From positions 744,001-808,000 of the forward strand of contig CAWKNC010000002.1 in NCBI GenBank assembly GCA_963851045.1: a stretch of 64,000 bases of DNA, read 5' to 3'. Made by a program: the position numbers and the translations under genes. Each line of letters starts with the position of its first letter. Position 1 is the stretch's first letter. This DNA comes from WHSW01 sp963851045 (GTDB lineage Bacteria > Actinomycetota > Thermoleophilia > Solirubrobacterales > 70-9). This document shows, one piece after another, positions 1-8,356 of the stretch. The notes beneath the pieces are model-generated. The model saw only the letters and a program-made list of their open reading frames with translations. It made no database searches and was not told where the DNA came from.

Positions 1-1
1 C

Positions 2-592
2 GGGCACGGTCGCAAGGTCGACTTTGCGACGCGAATTGGCGAGTTCCCGTTCGCCCTGCCCGGCCCGCACAATGAAGAGAACGCGGCCGCAGCGGCGGTC
101 GCCGCCGAGGCCATGGGCATCGACCGCGAGGCGATTGCCTCCGCGCTTGGCAGCTTTCGGGGTGTGCCGCACCGGCTCGAACGCGTTGCCGAGATCAACG
201 GCGTCACGTTCGTCAACGACTCGAAGGCGACCAATCCAGCCGCCGCCGCCGCCGCGATTCGCTCCTTTGACGGTGGGGTACGGGCAATCCTCGGTGGCTC
301 GCTCAAGGGGGGCGATTTTTCCGAGCTCGTCGCGCCCGTCACCGAGCGCGCCAGCGGCGTCTATCTGATCGGGGAGGCTGCGGAAAGGCTCGAGCACGAG
401 CTCGCCGCGGCTTCGGGGGCGGGCATCGAGCGCCGTCGCTTTGCCGGCCTCGCGGATGCGACACGAGCCGCCGCCGCCGACGCTCGGCGCGGCGAGACGG
501 TGCTCCTGGCTCCGGCCTGTGCGAGCTTCGACGCCTACCGCGACTACGAGGAGCGCGGCGATCACTTCCGCGCGCTCGTCGCCGAACTATGA
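2..592 (+). CDS. murD: UDP-N-acetylmuramoyl-L-alanine--D-glutamate ligase (MurD), C-terminal part
   Basis: This is the C-terminal 196 residues of MurD, which adds D-glutamate to UDP-MurNAc-L-Ala in the cytoplasm during peptidoglycan precursor synthesis. The frame is open from the window edge, so the start lies outside. Visible family motifs are GPHNxxNxxAA (bases about 62-94), which closes the central ATPase domain, and NDSKATNP (about 217-240) in the C-terminal ligase domain, followed by an intact C-terminal fold. The stop overlaps the ftsW start by four bases (ATGA). The order murD-ftsW-murG-murC-murB-ftsQ is the standard division and cell-wall cluster, which makes the call secure despite truncation. 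Confidence 0.95.
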   Translation, partial: GHGRKVDFATRIGEFPFALPGPHNEENAAAAAVAAEAMGIDREAIASALGSFRGVPHRLERVAEINGVTFVNDSKATNPAAAAAAIRSFDGGVRAILGGSLKGGDFSELVAPVTERASGVYLIGEAAERLEHELAAASGAGIERRRFAGLADATRAAAADARRGETVLLAPACASFDAYRDYEERGDHFRALVAEL

Positions 593-1815
593 GCCGGTCC
601 AAGAAAAAGAAGCCGGTCCAGCAGCCAATCGAGTACTCGCTGCTCCTGACGGCGACGATGTGCCTGCTCGCGTTCGGCGTCGTCATGGTCTTCAGCGCGA
701 GCTCGACCACCTCGCTGCTCGGCGACTCCGGTGATCCCTACTTCTATCTCAAGCGGACGGCCCTCTTCGGCGCGGTCGGGTTGATCCTCCTCAAGTTCCT
801 GGCCAGCCGCGGGGTCAGCCTCGTGCGCGGTCTGACTCCCCTCATCCTCGCCGGGTCCTTCTTCCTCTGCTTCATCGTCCTGATACCCGGCGTCGGAATT
901 GAGGTCAACGGGGCCAAGCGCTGGCTCGGCGCCGGGATGTTTCAGATTCAGCCGTCCGAGGTGATGAAGGTCGCGCTGATTCTCTACGGCGCCCAGCTGC
1001 TGGCGACCCGGCCGAAGATGACCCGTGAGCTGCGAACGATGGTCCCCTACCTCGGGGTGGTCGGTCTAGCCTGCGTGCTGGTCATCGTCGAGCCCGACCT
1101 CGGGACGGCGATGGTGGCCTGCTTCGCCGCGGGCGCAATGCTGATCGCCGCGGGCGCACGGATCTCCGACATGGCGAAGCTCGCCGGGGTGATCGTCGTC
1201 GTGATCATCATCGCTGCGCTGATCGAGCCGTATCGGATGGAGCGGATCACCGGCTTTCTGAACCCCGGCCACGACCCCAGCGGCGCCGGCTTCCAGGCGA
1301 CCCAGGCAACAATCGCGTTGGGTTCGGGCGGGATCTTCGGCGTCGGGCTCGGCGAGAGCCTCCAGAAGGCCTTCTACCTCCCCGAGGCTCACACGGACAT
1401 GATCGCCGCGGTGATCGGCGAGGAGCTGGGGATGCTGGGGATCGGCGGCCTGGTCTGTCTTTACGGGCTGTTCGGGTATGCCGGTCTGCGAATCGCTCAG
1501 AATGCGCGCGACCGCTACAGCAAGCTGCTCGCCGCCGGCCTCACCGCGCTGGTCATGGTTCAGGCGGTCATCAACCTGTTTGCCGTCCTCGGATTGGCAC
1601 CGCTGACCGGGGTGCCATTGCCCTTCGTCTCCTACGGAAACTCGAGCATGCTGACGATGCTCGCGGCCGTCGGCCTGCTGTTGAACATCTCCAAAACCCC
1701 TTCGGGTGGAACACTGCGCGTCGTCAATGGAGGCCAGAAGAGTCGTAATCGCAGCAGGAGGGACGGCGGGACACGTCGTCCCAGCTCTGGCGGTCGCCGA
1801 CGCGCTTCGGGCTGA
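589..1815 (+). CDS. ftsW: Peptidoglycan glycosyltransferase FtsW (SEDS family)
   Basis: A 408-residue polytopic membrane protein of the SEDS family, which polymerises lipid II at the septum together with a class B PBP. About ten hydrophobic segments are visible. Family motifs are IQPSE near residue 120, the GSGGIFGVGLG...QKAFYLPE...HTD block near residues 245-275 and GVPLPFVSYG near residue 345. FtsW is preferred over RodA because the gene sits between murD and murG. The N-terminus is short and Lys-rich, and the C-terminus is a basic tail of about 45 residues. The ATG overlaps the murD stop by four bases. The 3' end overlaps the start of murG by almost 90 bases. Confidence 0.95.
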   Translation: MSRSKKKKPVQQPIEYSLLLTATMCLLAFGVVMVFSASSTTSLLGDSGDPYFYLKRTALFGAVGLILLKFLASRGVSLVRGLTPLILAGSFFLCFIVLIPGVGIEVNGAKRWLGAGMFQIQPSEVMKVALILYGAQLLATRPKMTRELRTMVPYLGVVGLACVLVIVEPDLGTAMVACFAAGAMLIAAGARISDMAKLAGVIVVVIIIAALIEPYRMERITGFLNPGHDPSGAGFQATQATIALGSGGIFGVGLGESLQKAFYLPEAHTDMIAAVIGEELGMLGIGGLVCLYGLFGYAGLRIAQNARDRYSKLLAAGLTALVMVQAVINLFAVLGLAPLTGVPLPFVSYGNSSMLTMLAAVGLLLNISKTPSGGTLRVVNGGQKSRNRSRRDGGTRRPSSGGRRRASG

Positions 1816-2830
1816 GGGCGCGGCGGTCACTTTCATCGGAGCGCGCGACCGCTCCGAGGCCGAGCTCGTCCCGGCCGCCGGTTACGAGATCGACCTGCTG
1901 GACGTTCGCGGCCTCGATCGCAGCAATCCGGTTCGGGCGGCTGGCGCCCTGCGTCTCGCCGCGGCGGCATTTCCGGCGGCGCGCACCGTGCTCCGAGACC
2001 GGCGGGCCGAGGCGGTGCTCGGCGGCGGCGGCTACGTTGCCGGCCCGGCCGGCCTCGCCGCCCTCTCGCTCGGTCTGCCGCTGGTGCTGACCGAGGCCGA
2101 CCGCCATCTGGGACTCGCCAACCGCGTGCTCGCCCGCCGTGCACGACGTGTGTGCCTCGCATTTGAAATCGAGGGCCGCGACGGCGCGCGCTATGTCGTC
2201 ACGGGGCGCCCGATCCCGGCGGCGATCACGACCGCGGATCGCACCAGCTCCCGCGAGCGCTTCGGCATCGCTGCCGGCGACCCCTGCCTGCTCGTTTTCG
2301 GTGGTAGCCAGGGCGCCCGCTCGATCAATCGCTGTTCAGTTGAGGCCTTCGCCGGCGCGGGTTCGGCCGCGCGCAGCTTCCACGTTCTCCATATCAGTGG
2401 CAACCGCGACTTCGAGGAGATTCGCGAGGCCCTCGCCCGAGGCTCGAACCCGAACCGCTACACGCTTCTTGCCTACGAGCCGGGACTCGCCGATGCTCTG
2501 GCGGCATGTGATTTGGTCCTCGCGCGGTCGGGCGGCTCGATCTTTGAGATCGCCGCGGCCGCTCGCCCCGCGATCCTGGTTCCCTATCCCTATGCGGCCG
2601 CCGACCATCAGCGTGCGAACGCCGAGTGGATGGCAAGCGCGGGCGCTGCCGCCGTGATCGAAGACGCCGACCTTGAGCCGGCGGCGCTGCGAGACGCTGC
2701 CGCTGGCCTGCTTGGCGACGCCGACCGGCTCAAGACGATGGCCACGGCCAGCGCGAGGCTCGCGCGGCCGGATGCCGCGACAGCCGTTGCCGCGGAGGTG
2801 CTCGGCGCGATCGGCTCAAACGATGACTGA
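1727..2830 (+). CDS. murG: UDP-GlcNAc:undecaprenyl-PP-MurNAc-pentapeptide GlcNAc transferase (MurG)
   Basis: MurG converts lipid I to lipid II at the inner face of the membrane (GT-B fold, GT28). From the chosen ATG the protein is 367 residues, normal for the family. The N-terminal glycine-rich loop reads GGTAGHVVPAL, where most MurG proteins have GGTGGHxxPAL. The second domain has GGSQGARSIN near residue 190 and the donor-site stretch ARSGGSIFEIAAAARPAILVP. A GTG at 1706 is in frame, but the ATG at 1727 places the glycine-rich loop at the usual distance from the N-terminus. The gene overlaps ftsW upstream and murC by 8 bases downstream, so translation is probably coupled. Confidence 0.94.
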   Translation: MEARRVVIAAGGTAGHVVPALAVADALRAEGAAVTFIGARDRSEAELVPAAGYEIDLLDVRGLDRSNPVRAAGALRLAAAAFPAARTVLRDRRAEAVLGGGGYVAGPAGLAALSLGLPLVLTEADRHLGLANRVLARRARRVCLAFEIEGRDGARYVVTGRPIPAAITTADRTSSRERFGIAAGDPCLLVFGGSQGARSINRCSVEAFAGAGSAARSFHVLHISGNRDFEEIREALARGSNPNRYTLLAYEPGLADALAACDLVLARSGGSIFEIAAAARPAILVPYPYAAADHQRANAEWMASAGAAAVIEDADLEPAALRDAAAGLLGDADRLKTMATASARLARPDAATAVAAEVLGAIGSNDD

Positions 2831-4139
2831 GACGGAATGGACAGGCCGCCCACTTCACTTCATCGCGATCGGTGGCGCCGGGATGAGCGGGCTCGCGCTT
2901 GTCGCGCATCAGCTCGGCGCCAGGGTCACGGGTAGCGACCGCGCCGACAGCTCGTACCTGACTCCGCTTCGCGAGGCCGGCGTCGATCCACGCATCGGTC
3001 ACGACGCCGCCAACCTGCCGCCCGAAGCCGAGGTCGTCGTCTCGACCGCAATCGGCGAGGACAACCCCGAGCTGTCCCTTGCGCGCGAGCGCGGCCAGGG
3101 GGTGCTTCACCGCGGCGAGCTGCTCGCCGAGCTATGCGCGCTGCGCCGGTTGATCGCGATCGCCGGAACCCACGGTAAGACGACCACCACGGGCATGGTT
3201 GTGCACGCCCTCACCTCGCTCGGGGCCGATCCGGGCTTTTTTATCGGGGGCGAGCTCCCGGGGGCTGGGCCCGGCGGGCGGCCGGCAAACGCGGGCTGGG
3301 GCGGGGGAGAGTGGGTCGTGGCCGAAGCCGACGAGTCGGATGCGAGCTTCCTCGAGCTTCATCCCGAGATCGCGGTAATCACCAACGTCGAGCTCGACCA
3401 TCACGCTCGCTGGGGCTCACGGTCAGAGCTCGAGGCGGGATTCGCCCGCTTTGCCGCTCCGGCGGCTGGACTCGTCCTCGGGACCGGCGACGCGCTCGAC
3501 CGCGTCGCGGCGAGTGCACCGCACCAGGCCGCGGCTCGTTTCGACGACGCCGGTCCGGGGCCGATCTCGCTCAACATGGCCGTGCCCGGCCGCCACAACC
3601 GCCTCAACGCCCGAGCGGCAATCGCTGCGCTCGAGCTGGCCGGCTTTGACCCCGAGCCGGTCGCGGCTGCGCTGGCGACCTTTCCGGGAATGCTGCGCCG
3701 CCAGCAGCGAAAGGGCCTACGCAATGGCGCGGAGATCTATGACGACTACGCGCACCACCCGACCGAGGTTGCCGCGACGCTGGAGGCGCTTCGCGAGCTT
3801 GAACCACGGCGGTTGATCGCGGTCTTCCAGCCACACCTCTACTCGCGAACCAAAGCGTTGGCCGTGCGCTTCGGCGCAGCGCTCGCCGCCGCGGACGCCG
3901 TCGGGGTCCTCGACGTTTATCCGGCCCGCGAGGAGCCGGTCGGCGATCTCGCTGGGGTGAGCGGCCTCGATGTCGCTCGAGCCACGGCCGACCACGCCGG
4001 GGGCCGACCGGTGTGGTGGCTGCGAGACGCCGAGACGGCGCGGGTCGCACTGGCTGATCAGCTGCGAGACGGCGACCTGCTGGTGACGATCGGCGCCGGT
4101 GACGTGTTCAAGCTCGGCGAAGCGCTGGTCTCAGAATGA
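2823..4139 (+). CDS. murC: UDP-N-acetylmuramate--L-alanine ligase (MurC)
   Basis: MurC joins L-alanine to UDP-MurNAc, the first amino-acid step of the peptide stem. At 438 residues it is slightly short for the family. It shows the Rossmann start GGAGMSGLA near residue 18, the ATP loop GTHGKTTTT at about residues 115-123, EADESD near 168 and DDYAHHPTEV near 307. The ATG at 2823 lies inside the last codons of murG (8-base overlap). A longer in-frame extension from 2673 would lie over murG and is not used. It is followed by murB with an ATGA overlap. Confidence 0.95.
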   Translation: MTETEWTGRPLHFIAIGGAGMSGLALVAHQLGARVTGSDRADSSYLTPLREAGVDPRIGHDAANLPPEAEVVVSTAIGEDNPELSLARERGQGVLHRGELLAELCALRRLIAIAGTHGKTTTTGMVVHALTSLGADPGFFIGGELPGAGPGGRPANAGWGGGEWVVAEADESDASFLELHPEIAVITNVELDHHARWGSRSELEAGFARFAAPAAGLVLGTGDALDRVAASAPHQAAARFDDAGPGPISLNMAVPGRHNRLNARAAIAALELAGFDPEPVAAALATFPGMLRRQQRKGLRNGAEIYDDYAHHPTEVAATLEALRELEPRRLIAVFQPHLYSRTKALAVRFGAALAAADAVGVLDVYPAREEPVGDLAGVSGLDVARATADHAGGRPVWWLRDAETARVALADQLRDGDLLVTIGAGDVFKLGEALVSE

Positions 4140-5053
4140 GCGAGCCCGCCGGCGTCGAGCGCGACCGTCCGCTGGCGCGGCTGACCACCGTCCGCACCGG
4201 CGGGGCCGCCGAGGCGTTCGCTCGGCCGAAGACGGAGTCGGAACTCATCGCGTTACTGGCGTGGGCCGCCGAGGAGGGCCACGCGGTCGAGATCGTCGGC
4301 TCGGGGTCGAACCTTCTGATTGCCGACGCCGGGGTCCGCGGTCTGGTGATGAAGCTCGATGGTGAACTCGCAGCGCTCGAACGCGCCGGGACCACTCTTT
4401 TGTGCGGAGGCGGCGTCCGCCTGCCGTCCGCGGCGGCGAAGGCGGCGGGGTGGGGGCTGACCGGTCTCGAGTTCGGGATCAACATCCCCGGAACCGTCGG
4501 TGGCGCCGTGCGCATGAACGCCAACGCCTACGGGGGTCAGCTCGCCGCGGTGCTCGACTGGGTCGACGTCTGCACCGCCGCTGGTTGCGAGCGCCGAACG
4601 CCGGATCAACTGGGCTTCGAGTATCGCCGCTCCGCGCTTGCAAGCGGCGAGGTGGTGGCTCGCGCGTCGTTCGCCCTGGAGCGCGACGAGCCCGCGTCGG
4701 TCAAAGCGAGGCTCGCCGCGATGCGCGACAAGCGGCGCGAGGCTCAGCCGTCGGGGATCAAGACCTTCGGCTCGACCTTCAAGAACCCAGACCCCGACGC
4801 GCCCGGGGTTGAGGGACGCACCGCGGGCCTGCTGCTTGCCGCGGCCGGCGCCCAGGAGATCCAGGTTGGAGGTGCGCGGCTTTCTCCCAAGCACGCCAAC
4901 TTCGTCGAGAACGCCGGTACGGCCACCACGGCCGACGTGCTCGCGGTGATGGCGGCGGCTCGCCGTCGCGTTCACGACGAGTTCGGTGTCGAGCTCGAGC
5001 CCGAGGTGCAGGTGCTCGGCGAGGCCGAGTGGCCGGAGGATTGGGAGCTCTAA
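4136..5053 (+). CDS. murB: UDP-N-acetylenolpyruvoylglucosamine reductase (MurB)
   Basis: MurB is the flavoenzyme that reduces UDP-GlcNAc-enolpyruvate to UDP-MurNAc. In 305 residues it carries the FAD-binding motif GSGSNLL (about residues 52-58), the GINIPGTVGGAVRMNANAYG block, YRRS near 163, the catalytic-serine motif GSTFKNP (about 213-219) and the C-terminal Glu in LEPEVQVLG. The motif reads GSTF rather than the more common GSFF, but the catalytic Ser is kept. It overlaps murC by four bases. murB next to murC is common in Actinobacteria and Firmicutes. Confidence 0.95.
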   Translation: MSEPAGVERDRPLARLTTVRTGGAAEAFARPKTESELIALLAWAAEEGHAVEIVGSGSNLLIADAGVRGLVMKLDGELAALERAGTTLLCGGGVRLPSAAAKAAGWGLTGLEFGINIPGTVGGAVRMNANAYGGQLAAVLDWVDVCTAAGCERRTPDQLGFEYRRSALASGEVVARASFALERDEPASVKARLAAMRDKRREAQPSGIKTFGSTFKNPDPDAPGVEGRTAGLLLAAAGAQEIQVGGARLSPKHANFVENAGTATTADVLAVMAAARRRVHDEFGVELEPEVQVLGEAEWPEDWEL

Positions 5054-5070
5054 GGAAGAACCTCTCCCTG

Positions 5071-6027
5071 ATGAGCTCTTCTCGTGCCGCGACCCCGGCT
5101 GGCCGCACCCGCAAGCCCGCCTCGCGCTCGCGCGGCGCCGCGAAGCCGAAGCCGAGGACGCAGCCGAAGCCGAAGCCACGGACGCAACCGAAGCCGAAGC
5201 CACGGGGGGCGCAGCCGAGGCCCAAGCCCAGGACGAAAGCGAAGGCCAAGCCCGCGCCGCGCCGCAAGCCTGTCAAAGCCCGAAGCGGCGGCATCTCCTG
5301 GCGTTACAGGCTGGTGATGGCGGCTGTGCTTGCTGTCACGGTCGCCGCCGGCTACTTCCTCTGGGCGCGCGACTCATCGCTGGTCGCGATCGACAACGTC
5401 GACGTCGTCGGGGTCACGGCGGGAGATCGGGGCGCGCTCATCGGCGAGCTCACCGAAGCCTCTGAGTCGATGACAACCCTTCATGTCGACCGGGAGCGCC
5501 TGGAAGCGATCGCTTACCGCTTCCCAACGGTCGCCTCGATCAGCATCGATCCAAACTTCCCCCACGGGATGCGAATCGAGGTCACGGAGCGTCCGCCCAC
5601 GATGGTGGTCCAGTCGGGTGATCAGGCGGTGCCGGTCGCGGGCGATGGCACGCTTCTGACCGGGGTCGAGATCTCCAAGGACGACAACCTTCCGGTCCTC
5701 GCGGTCGACCAGGCGCCGCAGGGGCCGACGCTCGAGGGCAGTGTGCTCGATCAGGCGCTCGTGGTGGGCGCAGCACCCGACGAGCTGCGCCCGCTGATCG
5801 AGAAAATCGACCAGTCAAAGGAATACGGGGTGGAGATCACCCTGCGTGGCGGAATTCCGGTTCGCTTCGGCAATTCGGCGGCGGCCGAGGAGAAGTGGTC
5901 GGCGGCGGCTGCGGTCCTCGCCGATCCGAAGCTCGACACGCTCTCATACCTCGACGTTCGCGTTCCCGACCGGCCCGCGGCGGGCGGGGCTGACGCGGGC
6001 GTCGCCGTACCCGAGCCGCAGGCCTAG
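5071..6027 (+). CDS. ftsQ: Cell division protein FtsQ/DivIB with Lys/Pro-rich N-terminal tail
   Basis: A 318-residue bitopic septal protein of the FtsQ/DivIB family, which links early and late divisome proteins. The cytoplasmic N-terminus (residues about 1-75) is a low-complexity stretch of repeated PKPRTQPKPKP units. One membrane helix follows (about 80-98), then a POTRA domain starting at VAIDNVDVVGV (about 105) and the FtsQ beta domain. The ATG at 5071 is chosen over an in-frame GTG at 5029 because the latter lies within murB. Position between murB and ftsZ supports the call. The repeats are also visible in the DNA at about 5140-5240. Confidence 0.9.
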   Translation: MSSSRAATPAGRTRKPASRSRGAAKPKPRTQPKPKPRTQPKPKPRGAQPRPKPRTKAKAKPAPRRKPVKARSGGISWRYRLVMAAVLAVTVAAGYFLWARDSSLVAIDNVDVVGVTAGDRGALIGELTEASESMTTLHVDRERLEAIAYRFPTVASISIDPNFPHGMRIEVTERPPTMVVQSGDQAVPVAGDGTLLTGVEISKDDNLPVLAVDQAPQGPTLEGSVLDQALVVGAAPDELRPLIEKIDQSKEYGVEITLRGGIPVRFGNSAAAEEKWSAAAAVLADPKLDTLSYLDVRVPDRPAAGGADAGVAVPEPQA

Positions 6028-6048
6028 TCTCGACGTGAAGTCGAGACT
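6026..6048 (+). terminator. Perfect hairpin on the ftsQ stop codon
   Basis: A perfect 9-base stem (agtctcgac / gtcgagact) with a 5-base loop begins within the ftsQ stop codon and is followed by TTTAGAAAAT, unusually AT-rich for this genome. It could end or weaken transcription between ftsQ and ftsZ. The T-run is short, so termination is an inference. Confidence 0.5.
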
Positions 6049-6061
6049 TTAGAAAATATGT

Positions 6062-6088
6062 CAACCTTCGAGTCAGCATCGAGGGTTG
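6062..6088 (+). terminator. Second hairpin in the ftsQ-ftsZ gap
   Basis: A 10-base stem with one G-T wobble (caaccttcga / tcgagggttg) and a 7-base loop lies 13 bases after the first hairpin. No T-tract follows. Together the two could insulate ftsZ from read-through or form a stem-loop pair in a longer mRNA. Confidence 0.4.
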
Positions 6089-6127
6089 AGCAGGTGCAGG
6101 ATTCCATGCCGGTTCGGATGGTCACGA

Positions 6128-6156
6128 TTGACACTCATGCGACTATGCCCTACCGT
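6128..6156 (+). promoter_or_regulatory. Candidate ftsZ promoter
   Basis: TTGACA (6128-6133) and TACCGT (6151-6156) are separated by 17 bases, matching the housekeeping -35 and the actinobacterial TAnnnT -10. A start near 6163 would give a leader of about 95 bases before ftsZ. A second TAnnnT (TAGCCT) lies at 6206-6211. Confidence 0.6.
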
Positions 6157-6258
6157 CGCGTAGACGTCGAGGCTGCTGTTTGCGGAAAACGATCAAGTCT
6201 TCCTTTAGCCTCGGACGGAACGTGAATTCGGGTCAATCGACTTAGGAAACGGGAGAAA

Positions 6259-7344
6259 ATGGTCGAGTCGTCCTATCTCGCGGTGATCAAGGTCGTCGGC
6301 GCAGGCGGCGGCGGTACGAACGCGGTTAGTCGCATGGTCGACGCAGGCCTCAAGGGCGTCGAGTTCATCGCGATCAACACAGACGTTCAGGCGCTGCAGT
6401 CGTGCGAGGCTGACATCAAGCTCGCCGCGGGCCACAACCTGACCAACGGTCTCGGCGCCGGGGCGAACCCCGACGTGGGGGCTGGCGCTGCAGCTGAGTC
6501 GCGCGACGACATCAAGGAGGCGCTGAAGGGCGCCGACATGGTCTTCGTCACCGCCGGCGAGGGCGGTGGAACCGGTACGGGTGCCGCTCCGGTGATCGCG
6601 GAGATCGCAAAGGAAGAGATCGGCGCGCTCACCGTCGGCGTCGTCACGAAGCCGTTTGAGTTCGAGGGCAGCCGTCGCATGCAGCAGGCGATGGAGGGCA
6701 TCGACAAGCTCCGCGCCAAGGTCGACACGCTGATCATCGTTCCGAACCAGAAGCTGCTCGAGGTCGTCGAGCGCCGGACCTCCGTTCAGGAGGCCTTCCG
6801 GATGGCTGACGACATCCTGCGCCAGGGCGTCCAGGGGATCACGGACCTGATCACCACGCCGGGCCAGATCAACCTCGACTTCGCGGACGTTCGGACCGTC
6901 ATGGCCGACGCCGGCTCGGCGATGATGGGCATCGGCACCGCCGCCGGGGAGAATCGGGCGCAGGAGGCCGCCAGGATGGCGGTCAACTCGCCGCTCATGG
7001 AGGAGTCGATCGAGGGCGCGACCGGGATGCTCCTCAACTTCACCGGCTCCGAGGATCTCAACCTGTTCGAGGTCAACGAGGCGGCCGACATCGTCGTCTC
7101 AACGGCCGACAAGGGCGCCAACATCATCTTCGGCACCGTGATCGATCCGAGCATCGGCGACGAGGTCCGGGTCACCGTGATCGCCACCGGGTTCGAGGGT
7201 CGCGAGACGCTCGCCCGCAAGCCGATGCAGGTGCGCGAGCGCAGCCGTGCTCGCCGGGTCGGCGGGCTTGCCGATCGCGAGCGTCGAGAGCTCCAGGTGT
7301 CCGACGACGACATCGACGTGCCCTCGTTCTTGCGCAGCAAGTAA
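6259..7344 (+). CDS. ftsZ: Cell division GTPase FtsZ
   Basis: The bacterial tubulin that forms the Z-ring. The 361 residues include the nucleotide-binding GGGGTNAVSRM (about residues 17-27), the tubulin signature GGGTGTG (about 103-109) and the T7-loop region. The C-terminal conserved peptide DVPSFLR(S)K binds partner proteins (FtsA is absent from this cluster; SepF is the usual actinobacterial anchor). The linker between core and tail is short. A Shine-Dalgarno-like GGGAG stands six bases before the ATG. It has its own promoter, with two hairpins separating it from ftsQ. Confidence 0.97.
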   Translation: MVESSYLAVIKVVGAGGGGTNAVSRMVDAGLKGVEFIAINTDVQALQSCEADIKLAAGHNLTNGLGAGANPDVGAGAAAESRDDIKEALKGADMVFVTAGEGGGTGTGAAPVIAEIAKEEIGALTVGVVTKPFEFEGSRRMQQAMEGIDKLRAKVDTLIIVPNQKLLEVVERRTSVQEAFRMADDILRQGVQGITDLITTPGQINLDFADVRTVMADAGSAMMGIGTAAGENRAQEAARMAVNSPLMEESIEGATGMLLNFTGSEDLNLFEVNEAADIVVSTADKGANIIFGTVIDPSIGDEVRVTVIATGFEGRETLARKPMQVRERSRARRVGGLADRERRELQVSDDDIDVPSFLRSK

Positions 7345-7417
7345 CCGCGCAGCCACGCGCCCGCAACCCTGCGCCCCCCGGGTGTTACGAGGGGTGAACC
7401 ACGCGTGGAAAGGACAG

Positions 7418-8308
7418 ATGTCCTCACTCAAGTCCGCACGGAAGCCGGCACGGCCGTCACCAGCGCTTTTTGTCGCAGTGACCGCACTCGTCATGGCGAT
7501 GTCGGGGGCCGCGATGGCGCTCCCGGGCCGCGGCTCGGTCGATAAGAACGATCTCGCCAAGGGGTCGGTAACGAAGAGAGCGATTGCTAAGGGAGCGGTT
7601 GCCTCGAAACAGATCAAGGGCAAGTCGATCAAGGGGAATCGACTCAAGGACGCGGCGATTCGCGACAAGCAACTCGCTGGCGGGTCCGTCATCGGGGCGA
7701 AGATCGCCGACGGAGCGGTCACCGCAGCGAAACTGGCCGACGGTTCGGTGACCTCGGCGAAGATCGCCGATGATGCGGTTACCGCAGCGAAAGTTGGTAA
7801 CGGCGCCCTCTCGACAGCGAAGCTCTCGGACGACTTCGTCATCTCGAGTGCTGCCGGCAGCTTCGTCAGGCTGACGGCGACCGATGGTCCTGACGAGGCG
7901 ACCGCCCGAACTGCGGCGCCGGAGTCGACCCTGATGACCAAGGGCGTGATCACGATCTCGGCGAAGTGCTTCCGCGACACGGCGGGCGACGAGACGTTTG
8001 CTGAGATGTACGTGGCAACCTCGGCCGACGGGGCGATCTTCGACGCCACCGATGAGCTGTCGGGTGGCAACGCGGCGACGGATTTCCTCAACGCGGGCAC
8101 GCTCGCGACCGATCGTGTTCTTGACAGCACCTCGGTCAGCGGTGCCGACGCGAACATGGACGAGAGCGAGTTCACGGTTCTCGGACCCGATGGCACGCAC
8201 CTGATTGGCGAGTCGATGGTCGGGGCCAAGAACGGCGTCCTCGCGGGTGGCAACGGCGCGTACGGCGCCGGCAACGTCTGCATCTTCGGCGGCAGGGTCG
8301 CCGGCTGA
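7418..8308 (+). CDS. Secreted protein with AVTAAKLADG-type repeats
   Basis: I do not recognise a characterised family. From the ATG at 7418 (GAAAGGA ahead of it) the protein has 296 residues: a basic N-terminus, a hydrophobic segment ending AMA-LPG that looks like a signal peptide cut after about residue 34, then about 100 residues of short repeats of the form G(S/A)VT(S/A)AK(I/L)ADGAVT, rich in Ala, Lys, Gly and Asp, and a C-terminal domain of about 150 residues with two Cys. Such repeats suggest an elongated fibre-like or beta-solenoid stalk at the cell surface. It lies between ftsZ and gcvT, with no functional link visible. Confidence 0.75.
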   Translation: MSSLKSARKPARPSPALFVAVTALVMAMSGAAMALPGRGSVDKNDLAKGSVTKRAIAKGAVASKQIKGKSIKGNRLKDAAIRDKQLAGGSVIGAKIADGAVTAAKLADGSVTSAKIADDAVTAAKVGNGALSTAKLSDDFVISSAAGSFVRLTATDGPDEATARTAAPESTLMTKGVITISAKCFRDTAGDETFAEMYVATSADGAIFDATDELSGGNAATDFLNAGTLATDRVLDSTSVSGADANMDESEFTVLGPDGTHLIGESMVGAKNGVLAGGNGAYGAGNVCIFGGRVAG

Positions 8309-8343
8309 CGCGGGTGGGGCCCTGGCCCCGTCAGGACCTGGGA

Positions 8344-8349
8344 TAGCCT
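8344..8349 (+). promoter_or_regulatory. -10 box TAGCCT for leaderless gcvT
   Basis: TAGCCT fits TAnnnT and ends exactly seven bases before the GTG of gcvT, so transcription should begin at or next to the start codon. Confidence 0.55.
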
Positions 8350-8356
8350 CAGCGTC

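Noticed and set aside
8309..8356. Glycine riboswitch before gcvT
   Set aside because: The gap is 48 bases, too short, and gcvT appears leaderless.
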